A stretch of 64,000 bases of DNA from Morinoia aosen (lineage: Eukaryota; Arthropoda; Malacostraca; Amphipoda; Talitridae), in contig CM059569.1 of NCBI GenBank assembly GCA_030386875.1, forward strand, positions 44,059,842-44,123,841, written 5' to 3'. Positions 22,863 through 33,352 of the stretch are shown in pieces (position 1 is the stretch's first letter; each line of letters begins with the position of its first letter). Under the pieces are notes generated by a model. That model ran no database searches. It was not told where the DNA came from and saw only the letters and a program-made list of their open reading frames with translations. A program made the position numbers and the translations under genes.

Positions 22863-23065
22863 AAATTATAAACAAAATTTTACCATTCAAAATAGACATG
22901 AAACTCTTATTCCAAGCTAAACTGATAATATTTTCCTTTTAGAACTCAACTTTTACAAGTACTGTTCAAGTGTTTAAACTATCAAAAAGTATCTACCTTA
23001 GCCTTACTTCAAAAAAAAACATGCCTCAATAAGAAGAATAAAATCAGTTTTCATCCAATGAAAAT

Positions 23066-23887
23066 TCATTCACCAATAATGGTAGAAAGCTGATCTCTCA
23101 CAAGATGCAAGCTGAGATTTTTCTGCTTGTCATTTTCTTGTAAAGCCAAAACAATATCTTGCAATTCCTTTATTTTTGACTTGCTCTCCAGTAGCTCATT
23201 ATGAAGCTTGGCATTCTCATCCTTCAGGGCAAGGAACATATCCTTTTGTTTTGTACGATTTTTCTTTGCTTTGAGTGCATTGAGACGCTTTTTTTCCATT
23301 TCTTCGTCTGAAAAAGGTTCAGTTTTCATGTAGAGCTTTTCTTTGTGCAGTATGCGTTTTCTGCGGCGGCGAGATTTTTCAGGACGCTCTGGGCTTGAGT
23401 TAGAGACTGTTATTTCACTCGATGGTGTGAAGTCTTGCTTCACATCTGAACCTGAAAGTTGAATCGTCTCACAAATGTTTGCGTTCCTGTCTACAGGGTA
23501 GCTGGCAGTACAAACAGAAGCAGACGCAAACATGCCATTCCCAAGTCGTGAGTTAGCTGCTGCATTTTCAAGATTACTGTGGTGGGAGCTTATTTCTCCG
23601 TAGCATTCAGTACGAACGAATAGATCTTCTACATTCATGTGCGAAACATAAATGTCGTCGTTCGAGTCGAGCAGTAATTGCTCACTGTCATTTCCTTGCA
23701 CGAAGTCAAAAAGGTCAGATATTGAAGTAGGATCCAAGGCCGTAAAAGCAGTTGGTTGGTTCAGCATCGTTGTTGCGTCATCAATTTTCTGTTCCACCAT
23801 CAAGCACTGTTCATTAAGAGTACCGCAAATTGGTACTTCACCTAAGGTGAATTGGTCTGTTATTTGGTTACTATTCATAGACGACAT
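23066..23887 (-). CDS. bZIP transcription factor, single exon
   Basis: This is a 273-residue protein. The chosen start is ATG at 23887 (G at -3); the frame stays open upstream to a GTG, and a second ATG lies at 23878. Residues 1-180 are acidic and Ser/Asn-rich, a likely activation region. An Arg/Lys-rich nuclear signal (SRRRRKRI) is followed by KTEPFSDEE, then the bZIP: basic motif NALKAKKNR (Asn203, Arg211) fits N-x7-R, and the zipper has Leu at 221, 228, 242 and 249, with Ser at 235 in the third heptad and Asn at an 'a' position in the first. The predicted role is dimeric, sequence-specific DNA binding in the nucleus. I cannot assign it to a named bZIP subfamily; the sequence after the zipper is short. 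No intron is seen inside the frame. It converges with tomosyn, and a hAT element sits just upstream. Confidence 0.82.
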   Translation of the reverse strand: MSSMNSNQITDQFTLGEVPICGTLNEQCLMVEQKIDDATTMLNQPTAFTALDPTSISDLFDFVQGNDSEQLLLDSNDDIYVSHMNVEDLFVRTECYGEISSHHSNLENAAANSRLGNGMFASASVCTASYPVDRNANICETIQLSGSDVKQDFTPSSEITVSNSSPERPEKSRRRRKRILHKEKLYMKTEPFSDEEMEKKRLNALKAKKNRTKQKDMFLALKDENAKLHNELLESKSKIKELQDIVLALQENDKQKNLSLHLVRDQLSTIIGE

Positions 23888-23980
23888 TACTCCAATTCTT
23901 GATATACAAGCAATAGAAGAAACCCAGGGCAGCACACCTGCCACCCGTCAACGTTGCTGATCTACTATAGTATTCTCAAG
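23888..23980 (-). other. 5' leader of the bZIP gene up to the hAT insertion
   Basis: Ninety-three bases separate the ATG from the hAT left end. On the minus strand a pyrimidine-rich run ending TATATCAAG could be an acceptor just before the start codon, in which case the hAT would lie in an intron rather than in the promoter. Confidence 0.35.
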
Positions 23981-25855
23981 CAGTGCTGCCAGCGACAACT
24001 TTTCGAAAAACCTAGATCATACTTGGGAATAAACCTAGATTTGAACCAAAAAACCTAGCCTCCTAAAATGTATTTTTTGACAATAAACTTCTACTTGTGA
24101 CACACAAATAATACAAAATCAATAAAAAATATAGTTTACCTATCACAATATGTATTGTTCCTCGTCATTTCCTTCATAAATGACGACTTTTCCCTCATAC
24201 ATTTTTCTGTCTGGCTCCCACGTGAGGGCATGATTGGCCATGCGTCATCATATGTTAATTATTTAGCCAGAATTCGATCTCTGGTTGTAATAGCTTTCAT
24301 GGACTTCGTCTGCGACGTTTTGACACCATGCATTGACTTATGAGAAAATTCTCTCAGAGTAAGCTGAGGAGTGCGGCATTACTGTTAAACAAGTCATAAA
24401 TTTGGATAATTCTTCATAGCTGGGCTGGTCAAGGCTATCTTTTATGAATCGAATATTTTAGCAGAAATCAGGAATACTGACATTTTCGGTAATCTCTGTG
24501 CAGTGCAAGTCTTTAGTCATCCTGAAGCTTCGATATTCATCGTCAAGATCATCTAACTTGCTTTGAGGTACCAGATTTTTGAACTGCGCCGTCAATGTTG
24601 CAATGGACGTCGGTGCATTATTAGCTGGTAAAGCTTAAGGGTTTAAGATTTTAACTTGAGCAGTAATGCTTCTCTCATCCAATGAAAATCTTTTAATTTG
24701 AACGTAAAATGCTGTTAAAAAATGCACAGTCTTTTTCGAAATTTGCTGATGATTTCATTAATAGGAAGGGGTTCTTGCTCTAACAATGCCAGTGTTCACC
24801 CACTTAGAAATATATCTTCTAGGGGTTTGAAAATTTGTTGTCACTTGGATCTATACATCATACCTCACCACAATAGCTAACATTTGCGTTACAGATACAC
24901 TCATGCTCTCATAAATTGTCACAGAAAATTTTGGTTTACTACAAATGTTTAGCTCATTTTTTCTTTTCTTAGTGCGCAATTGCATCTTGAATTATACATT
25001 TAATCTTGCTTTGTTCTTTAAAGTCAATCTTCTTGACAATAGTACTGTTACTGAAAGCTCGCTTGCAAGCTCCAAGAAAATGATCAATATGTGCGAAAGG
25101 GACATGGTACTCGGAAAAACCTGTAATCAATGCTTCGGCAATAGCAATTTTATTAGTTTCAGACTTAGTACTGTAAAAAAAATCGTTAAAACGGACGTTA
25201 GAAATGGCATTTTCAAAGGATTTTTGGTGTTTTTCGGTATTGATGTGAGTTGGTAGCATAGACTTGGTTGCATTTTTTAGCGTAGCTGAGCGGCATTTAC
25301 AATAGCACAATTCTTTATTATCCATGTCTCTTTGTAACCAGTCATTCGTAATCATTCTTTTCTGAAAGACTGTACGTACCATGTTTTCCTTTTTTTCTTT
25401 GGAGATTCTTCGCTCATGATTCCACACTGCACTGTTTATACTAACTAATTATAAAGAATAGGCAAAAACAAACCAACAAAACACAACGACGGTATTACCC
25501 TTGCGAACTGTGCGGACAGCCTTCCACCTTACAATACAGTGACTACAATAGCGACTCACGCCGTTCGGGACACTATTTAAATGGTCACTCTGTTTAAAAC
25601 TCGTTGGCTGAAACGAGTAATATTTCCGTTTTCTCGACATGTATAATATTATTGTATATCTGTTACGTAGGGATACTTAATTTTCATAAGCAAAATTGTA
25701 TTGTAAGCCTCATTTCTTGTTTTGATTTTTGCGTTTAATGCATTCTCATTCTAAAAACCTAGATTTGGCAAGCTTCTCGAAGGAAAAACCTAGAAACCTA
25801 GCCTGGAGCTAAAAAACCTAGATCTAGGTTTAAAAACCTAGCGCTGGCAGCACTG
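23981..25855 (-). mobile_element. hAT transposon, 1,875 bp, degraded
   Basis: The terminal inverted repeats are CAGTGCTGCCAGCG at both ends, with the perfect 8-bp target duplication TTCTCAAG (23973-23980 and 25856-25863). Both subterminal zones carry repeated AAACCTAG motifs (three to four on the left, about six on the right), probably transposase binding sites. Transposase remnants are on the minus strand. Confidence 0.93.
24320..25427 (-). pseudogene. hAT transposase remnant
   Basis: On the minus strand 25427-24969 is open for 152 codons and codes a BED-type zinc finger region (W-L, CYCKC, then THINTEKH) as in hAT N-termini. Further on (24650-24320) out-of-frame pieces recall the hAT dimerisation domain, including VMPHSSAYSERIFS. 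The middle of the usual 600-700-residue protein is missing and stops separate the pieces, so it is inactive. Confidence 0.75.
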
Positions 25856-25863
25856 TTCTCAAG

Positions 25864-26235
25864 TCTCAATAAGTATTTTGTTCTCAGGCGAAATCGCGAA
25901 TGATAAGTAATTACCCTAAATCATTGAAAATGCTTCAGAAGACAGTATTTAAATATAGCCTAGTTTGTAATGATTTAATATTTTTGCATGAAAAAATGCG
26001 TCATTAATTTTGAATTCTACCTAATGATATAAAAATTTAACTCTTAAACAAATATTTGCATCTAATGAAGCTCTAACAGTTTTCTTCCTGTGGCAATGTA
26101 TGAACGAATCTCATAAATTCACTGCCTATTTTTTCAATTCTTTTTTTTAAAATAAGCATCCATATTGAAATATAGGTATTCTTTTTTTATACCTTAAGAC
26201 TAACTTGCTTCTGATGCTGGAAGGTAATGCTGTAG
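25864..26235. other. AT-rich host sequence, no gene seen
   Basis: This is host DNA between the hAT element and the solo LTR. It is the natural upstream flank of the bZIP gene, continuous with 23888-23980 before the hAT came in. No promoter motif stands out. Confidence 0.5.
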
Positions 26236-27170
26236 TATCTGTTAGGTTCGGCCGTGGGTATAGCCAAACCTAAACGTAAATCGATAAGTATTTGCAAACC
26301 ATGAGAAAGGGATAATGAGGCACTCTGGAAACTCAGCTTTTTGTCTCTGGTTTATTTGAAGGAGCCGGAAAGGACCGCCGAGTCTTGAGTTACTGAAGAA
26401 CTTGGCTGAAGATGGTTCGCAGTCCGTGCAGGCGAAAAGGCTCCGGCTAGTGACGAAGTCGACAGTGTGAGTGTGTGTTTGGAATTTATATGAGCCCAAT
26501 TGATAAGACTTTGAAGGACCCGTGACGTTGGTAGTCTCAATTTAAGGTATCGGCTTATTTAATTTCAAGCCGGACAAGATAGTTATCGTAGTGGAAGCAG
26601 GGAGTTGAATTGCAAAGGAATAATTTGTAGTTTTTCATTTAAGGCCAAACAAGGCCAAAAACAAAATCTTAACAAGAGAAGAAGACCCAAAACTAGTTCC
26701 AGAAAAGGTAGTCCCATGAAAGGCCCAGGGGAAAACTGAGTGTGTGTTGGCGTTTGGTGATGACGTTGAGGTCCTGCAAAAAGTCGAACGCTGGATGAGC
26801 AGTCCAAGGAGACATCAAGGAAAATTTCACCACTGACAGTCCCCAACATCGTAAATGATAAACTCCCACAAAGTAGACTCCGAGAAGTCCTACAGATCCG
26901 ACACGAGCTAATTTAATAAATCTCTCTTTTGTCAAACTCAAGGAGATAGGAAAGATTTTTGTAGCTGGCAAGCCTGTTCACTAATGCCTTTGGCTTTAAT
27001 ATCTGAGCATGAGGCTTAAGAACTTCCGGTAATGACAATCGTTATTCATTACTGAAACCACATGCAATTAAGCACAAGATCTACGGAATATCATGAAATA
27101 TCCACAAAACTGCAGCTTTTGCAAGAATCTGCAGGACAGTAAATCCTGTGATTTTTAAGGCAGTAATATC

Positions 27171-29493
27171 TGTAGCATATCGCTACAAAGCGTAAGAATT
27201 ATGAATTTTCCCTTTCGCACTTAAATAAAATTAATCATGGGCGTTAAAAATCTTACTATAATTTATTATTAATTATTTTCTACTTCTAATTCGTAATCAT
27301 TGAAGTTTTTGTGTAAATACATGAGAGATCAAATAATCATTCGACATTTCGAGTTTAAAGCAGCCCGATACGGCAACATCGAAGAGCGTCACTTGAACTA
27401 GCTCACTCTTGCTTGTGGCTTTAGCGTGCGAACATCATCTTGTAAGTGCAAGTGAAATTTAGGCTTGGAATAGAAAGAAACCGGGTAAAATTAAATGTGC
27501 CATGTGTTTTTTTTCGTGTGATTGTGTTAAACTTAAAGAACTGCTCAGTGTCATAAACTCTCAAATAGTGTTAAGATTCTTAGACTAGCATGTGTTATCT
27601 AGAGTGCTAACTCGGTGATATAGAGTGAATATTGCGTGTCATTTCCAGATTCACGTGTTGAAATTTCATACTAGATATTCAGCTAACGTCATTGTTTCTT
27701 TTTACGGCAAAACTTATATTGTGGTTGCCAGTATCATATCGAGAATTACTCATAAAAACTGACTCGTGAACGCACGCGGCTAAATCGCCGGCGTTCTTTG
27801 TCGATAGGTGTCTTTGTTGTTTTCAATGGCGGAGCAGATACTGCCGTTTTCCGTCACTACGCCGTGACCATAACTGCACTATAAGCATGTGTTATAATAG
27901 TATCTTCTTTTTTTTACAAGGCGTACTTGCAGTAGTTTCTCTTAAATAATGTTTCAACGCGAAATAATAATTAAAGACGTCTCCTAATAATCTCGTATGT
28001 GTACAAATTACGAAGGTTATTCATGTCTATACTTGCTAAAGTTTTGAGTCGTCTTTTTTTATAGCTCATACTCCTTGAACCTTGCGTAATCGCACTTATT
28101 TCAATTTAAATCATTTTAATAACAATTTAATTTCATTCTGCTCATTCTTGTGACAAAAATACCCACTACCATTTGCCTCACCAGTGCGCACAAATTATGC
28201 CGGCGGCTTTGGCGAATGCCGACGTGTAGAGCCGCCGGGTTATTCGCCGCACCGATCTTCATGTTTCATCTCGCGCACTTTTTCCTTTCCGCGCAAGCAA
28301 AAACGTTTAGTGCTTCCTTTTCTTATTATTGGGTATTATTCCTTACCATTTATTAATTGCACCTGATATTTACCCGTGATTTTCAGTAGGATTTATATCA
28401 AATGAAACCTTAGAATTTTTCTCTGTTATTTCTTGTACAAGTTATAGAGATGTTCTAGAGTACTTAAAGAAGCATTAACTCTCTTTATAGGAAATTCTTA
28501 ATTGCTGTAACTCTTTTCTTCTGCTTCTTGAACCATGTCCTGTTAAGTCATGTGTTTTGAAATGGTTCCAGGGATTTGATCCCCGATTATGCTTTAGATA
28601 ATCACCAATAGTATTACTAAAAATTCTTGAACTTTATGCCTTGTATTTAAAGCAGGAGCAGCTGTATAAGAGTTTTCTTAATGGCTTCTGTCCTATCTCT
28701 CCACTTTCGAGCTTGACGAGGAAGAGAACAAATGAAATTAACTAGAGTCAAATCTGTAGGAATTCTCGGATTCTGCCGTGTGGGAGTTTTATTATTATTT
28801 TATGATGTGGACTGTCAGTGGTGTTTCCTTGATGTCTCCTTGGACTGTTCATCCAGCTTTTTGGACTCCTTGCAGGACCTCCACGTCATCACGCACACCA
28901 CTTACAACATTCTCCCTGGGCCGCTTTTGGGATTTCTCTACTTGGATTAGATTTGGCTATGCTCAAAAACCTTCAGCCTTATATATTCCCTAATTACGGG
29001 CCTTAATTCTCAACTGCCTAAAATTACGGGCACAATTGAATTAGCCCCTCGATTGCCGAATTCAGCGTGCCTGGATCATAATTACTATTCAAACCAAGAG
29101 TCATCATCGCCATCAGGCTCGGCACCTTGATCAAACTCACCTTGCTCCAAAATTAAGCAGGCTTTGCCCACACAAATAGCTACGCACCGATTGTTGTGCT
29201 TGTTTACAAATTGCCCTCAGTAAATATAATATTCTGAACACAATACACTTAAAAATCTCATCCACCGGCCGGAGCGACTGCCTCCGGACTGCGAAGTATC
29301 TTCAGTCAAGATCTGCAGGATCAAGTCTCGTCGATCCGCAGGATCAAGTCTCGGCGACCTTCCCGGCTTCTTCCAATAAAACCATACAAAAAAAGCTGAG
29401 TCCAAAGAGCCTTATTATCCCTCTCATAATTTTTCCCAGATGCTTGTCGAGGTTTCGTGAGGACTGGCTATACCCCTCGGTCAGATCCAAACA
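27171..29493 (+). mobile_element. Second solo LTR of the same family, opposite orientation, nested
   Basis: It begins TGTAGCATATCGCTACAAAG and ends near ggctatacccctcgg...aaaca, the plus-orientation counterpart of the LTR ends at 41476 and 39083. The target duplication is TATC (27167-27170, 29494-29497), the same four bases as for the host LTR. The interrupted LTR resumes at 29498. Confidence 0.85.
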
Positions 29494-30060
29494 TATCGGT
29501 GATTAAATTTATGGAGTTATGGAAAACACATGACTTAATAACACATGATTGATGAAGCAGAAGGAAAAGACATACAACAACTAAATTTGCATAGAATGAG
29601 AATTAATGCTTTTTCAGTACTCTAGAACATCCCTATATCCGTACAAGAAATAACAGGGAAAAATCCTAACTTTCATTAAGATCACTAATACTGAAAAACA
29701 CTGACAAAAAAAATAAGGAATAATATCTACACTGAGAAAAGAAACACTAAACGTGTTTGCTTGCACAGAAAGAAAATATGCGCAAAACGAAACATGAAAA
29801 TCAAGGTGACGATGACCCTGTAGTGATCGCCCTCAGCCGCACTTCAGCCTAATTTCATAAAATATTAAAAAACTAACATCCTAAAATTAAATTATACAAA
29901 TGTAATTATTTTTATAATTTTACAAGACCAAATTAATTCGATTAAACTCAAAACTTTACCAAAAATGTGTTTCGAAATATTTGCCGATCACGTTTCCGTC
30001 AGTCACTTCCGTTGGAAACATTCGCGCAGAACCATTTCGCAAGCTTCCGCTCAAAAGAGC

Positions 30061-30147
30061 ATATAAGGCCGACTTTTCAGGCAGAGTCGTCATTCTCGTA
30101 CAGATCCTCCTGAATAGTGCTTGGGCCCAGAGCGGGCAATTGTAAGT
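30061..30147 (+). promoter_or_regulatory. Core promoter plus splice donor in left palindrome arm
   Basis: ATATAAGG (TATA box) lies at 30061, the arthropod initiator TCATTC at 30090-30095 with its A 31 bp downstream, and the strong donor GTAAGT at 30142. It points into the palindrome. Confidence 0.6.
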
Positions 30148-31979
30148 ATCAAGTGTTAATGTTAAGTGGTATTATGTCTTAACCTTCCTGTGTTGTGTCT
30201 TAACTTGTTCAGTGTTAGGGAGCGCTCGTTATTGTGTCTTAGGAACATTCACTGTGTTTATCTGTGCCGGTGTAGTTAGGCACAAGCTTCAAGTTCACTG
30301 CGCCATTTCGTCAGTGTTTTTCCCTGAATTAATTTAGCCGTGCAAACCTGCATATTCACTTTGGCATCAGATCCCAATTTGAGTGTATCTTTTACACGGT
30401 TTCGCACTGGTGTTTTTTACCAGTCCTGTTAGCCTTATAATTCAATTAACTATTGGCAGTACAGTAGCTAGAATTTTAGTTATTATATTTACTGTCGTGC
30501 ATTGTGTAATTAAGTCGTGATTCAAACAAGTATGGAATTCTTTTCACGTTCAACACTCAACGTTTAAAGTCCAAAAATCTTAAGAAATAAAATAGGATAT
30601 TGCAGCAAATTGCGTTTGTATTTTCTGTAGTACTCATTTCAAGTCAATTCACATAAATAATTGTTCCTTATGATTGTTCCTAACTACATTTGACATGTCT
30701 TTTAGGAATAGAAGCAGTGTTCTTATGTTTCAATATTTTTCCATGAATTAATTGAGCCTTTTTTAAATCACTGTAACTTTGTTCTCAGCTTAGTTGTTGT
30801 GACTTTCGTGTCTGTTTATGTGCTGCTCCTTTTTATGTAACTTCTGCTGCAATTCTTGCTCATCTGAATAATAGAGTATAGAGACTTCACCTTTTCTCAT
30901 ACTTATATTTTAGTACATTAATTATCTAATTACCTCAGTACTATTCTTTTGGCTGTAGTTCATTTAAACTCAGTTGTGTTGCTGCTTGTAATGTCAGGAT
31001 AGAGCTTGTGACCAGTTGGTCTGGAACACTGATTCTGGTGTTAAGATGATTCAGGCTGCGACTCGGGCGCTAGAGTTGCGGACTGATTCTTATCACCAGA
31101 ATCAGTGTTCCAGACCAACTGGTCACAAGCTCTATCCTGACATTACAAGCAGCAACACAACTGAGTTTAAATGAACTACAGCCAAAAGAATAGCTAAAGC
31201 ACTGAGGTAATTAGATAATTAATGTACTAAAATATAAGTATGAGAAAAGGTGAAGTCTCTATACTCTATTATTCAGATGAGCAAGAATTGCAGCAGAAGT
31301 TACATAAAAAGGAGCAGCACATAAACAGACACGAAAGTCACAACAACTAAGCTGAGAACAAAGTTACAGTGATTTAAAAAAGGCTCAATTAATTCATGGA
31401 AAAATATTGAAACATAAGAACACTGCTTCTATTCCTAAAAGACATGTCAAATGTAGTTAGGTATTTATAAGGAACAATTATTTATGTGAATTGACTTGAA
31501 ATGAGTACTACAGAAAATACAAACGCGATTTGCTGCAATATACTATTTTATTTCTTAAGATTTTTGGACTTTAAACGTTGAGTGTTGAACGTGAAAAGAA
31601 TTCCATACTTGTTTGAATCACACAATGCACGACAGTAAATAAAATAACTAAAATTCTAGCTACTGTACTGCCAATAGTTAATTGAATTATAAGGCTAACA
31701 GGACTGGTAAAAAACACCAGTGCGAAACCGTGTAAAAGACACATTCAAATTGGGATCTGATGCCAAAGTGAATATGCAGGTTTGCACAGCTAAATTAATT
31801 CAGGGAAAAACACTGACGAAATGGCGCAGTGAACTTGAAGCTTGTGCCTAACTACACCGGCACAGATAAACACAGTGAATGTTCCTAAGACACAATAACG
31901 AGCGCTCCCTAACACTGAACAAGTTAAGACACAACACAGGAAGGTTAAGACATAATACCACTTAACATTAACACTTGAT

Positions 31980-32066
31980 ACTTACAATTGCCCGCTCTGG
32001 GCCCAAGCACTATTCAGGAGGATCTGTACGAGAATGACGACTCTGCCTGAAAAGTCGGCCTTATAT
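31980..32066 (-). promoter_or_regulatory. Core promoter plus splice donor in right palindrome arm
   Basis: This is the mirror image of 30061-30147: TATA box at 32066-32061, initiator at 32037-32032 and donor at 31985-31980, pointing inward. Confidence 0.6.
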
Positions 32067-33352
32067 GCTCTTTTGAGCGGAAGCTTGCGAAATGGTTCTG
32101 CGCGAATGTTTCCAACGGAAGTGACTGACGGAAACGTGATCGGCAAATATTTCGAAACACATTTTTGGTAAAGTTTTGAGTTTAATCGAATTAATTTGGT
32201 CTTGTAAAATTATAAAAATAATTACATTTGTATAATTTAATTTTAGGAAGTTAGTTTTTTAATATTTTATGAAATTAGGCTGAAGTGCGGCTGAGGGCGA
32301 TCACTACAACCCGGCGGTTTTTACGCGTCGCCGTTTGCAATAAACCGCCGGCATACATCATACGCATTCACGAAGGCAGATGCTAGTATGTATTTTTGTC
32401 GCAAGAATAAGCAGAATTGATTTAAATTTGTTGGTAGTGATTTATATTGAAATAAGTGCGATTAAACGCAAGATTTAAGGAGTATGAAATATATATAAAA
32501 TAAAACTAAAAACTTTAGCAGGCATATGCATGAATAATTTTCGTAATTTATAATCCGTACGAAATTATTAAAAATTATTCCCAATGATTATTTCCGTCAC
32601 ACACTTCAGAAAACTACTGCACTTTACGTTGTGAAAAAGAATCTTATTCCAAATGCGTAAAGTGCGATTTTAAATCCCAGCGTCATGACACGAGACGGCA
32701 GTTTGTGCTTCGCTATTTTGGAAAACAAAGACACCGGCAAACAAAAACGCCAGCAGTTCTGTCGTGCTCTCTCACGAGTATTCTATGAACGAATTTCAAT
32801 ATCAATATGACCGCTGCAAAATCTATTGCTTTCAGTAAGGGAAAGGGCGTAGTTGAATATCTAATATAAATTATTGACACACGAAATGCACGTGACGTGC
32901 AAAGTTCACGCTAAATCATGTTGAGATATCCTCTGAATGAAACATGCTACATCACAAACTTCTACGCATAACTACGCATCTAAATACACAGCACTGTCAC
33001 TATTTATACTCACTGAACACGAAAAAGGAACACGATTATTTTCTAACACAGATTTACTCACGAGGAGTGCTGTAACACCGAGCTAGAGAGAGACGCCAAT
33101 GTGAAGTGCGTTACAATTACAAAGAGACGCGCCACTGCGCAGTATTGCCATACAGGGGCTTCTCTCTCGAAAAATGTCGAGTGTTATTTTTATTGTCTCA
33201 TGCATTTACACAAAAACTTAATGATTACGAATTAGAAGTAGAAAATAATTAATAATAAATTAGAGTAAGATTTTTAATGCTAATAATTATTTTATTTAAG
33301 TACGAATGGGAAAATTTGTAGTTTTTACGCACTGTAGCGAATGCTACATATC

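Larger units (their letters stand above)
19390..23065 (-). other. Probable 3' region of the bZIP gene, repeat-laden
   Basis: There is no coding signal. The plus strand is A-rich (the sense strand T-rich), mirroring the tomosyn 3' side. It contains three minus-oriented R1 retroposon copies and an 8-bp-TSD MITE. How much of it is transcribed is unknown. Confidence 0.35.
29819..32308. mobile_element. 2.49-kb near-perfect palindrome with LTR-like ends
   Basis: The left arm 29819-31040 and right arm 31094-32308 are inverted copies with few differences; the spacer is 53 bp. The ends are TGTAGTGATCGCC...GGCGATCACTACA, flanked by ACCC (29815-29818, 32309-32312). The homologous uninterrupted site is at about 40398 (gattaacccggcggttt). 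TG...CA ends, a 4-bp duplication and the TGTAG start resemble the U3 termini of nearby CsRn1-like LTRs, so I infer a fold-back made of two LTR 5' portions. There is no coding frame. Confidence 0.88.
26240..33348 (-). mobile_element. Solo LTR of a CsRn1-like Gypsy family, split by two insertions
   Basis: The parts 26240-27170, 29498-29818 and 32309-33348 align in order with the LTR at 39083-41476 (for example gccgtgggtatagcc near the left end, ctttggctttaatatctgag, and ctgtagcgaatgctaca at the right end). The outer 4-bp target duplication is TATC (26236-26239, 33349-33352). No internal coding region is left, so it is a fossil LTR, older than the 39-kb copy judging by divergence. Confidence 0.85.

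Noticed and set aside
24945-25256. 103-codon plus-strand frame
   Set aside because: Shadow of the minus-strand hAT transposase remnant.
26583-26971. Recurring frames with LMSPWTAHPAF or LDVSLDCSSS in LTR copies (also at 28.7, 39.5 and 47.0 kb)
   Set aside because: They recur because the LTR recurs. Frames differ in start, end and phase between copies, so there is no sign of protein-level constraint.
29819-32308. Assembly artefact (mirror join of the same reads)
   Set aside because: The arms differ by small indels, the spacer is unique, and a target duplication with a paralogous empty site supports a real insertion; long reads would settle it.
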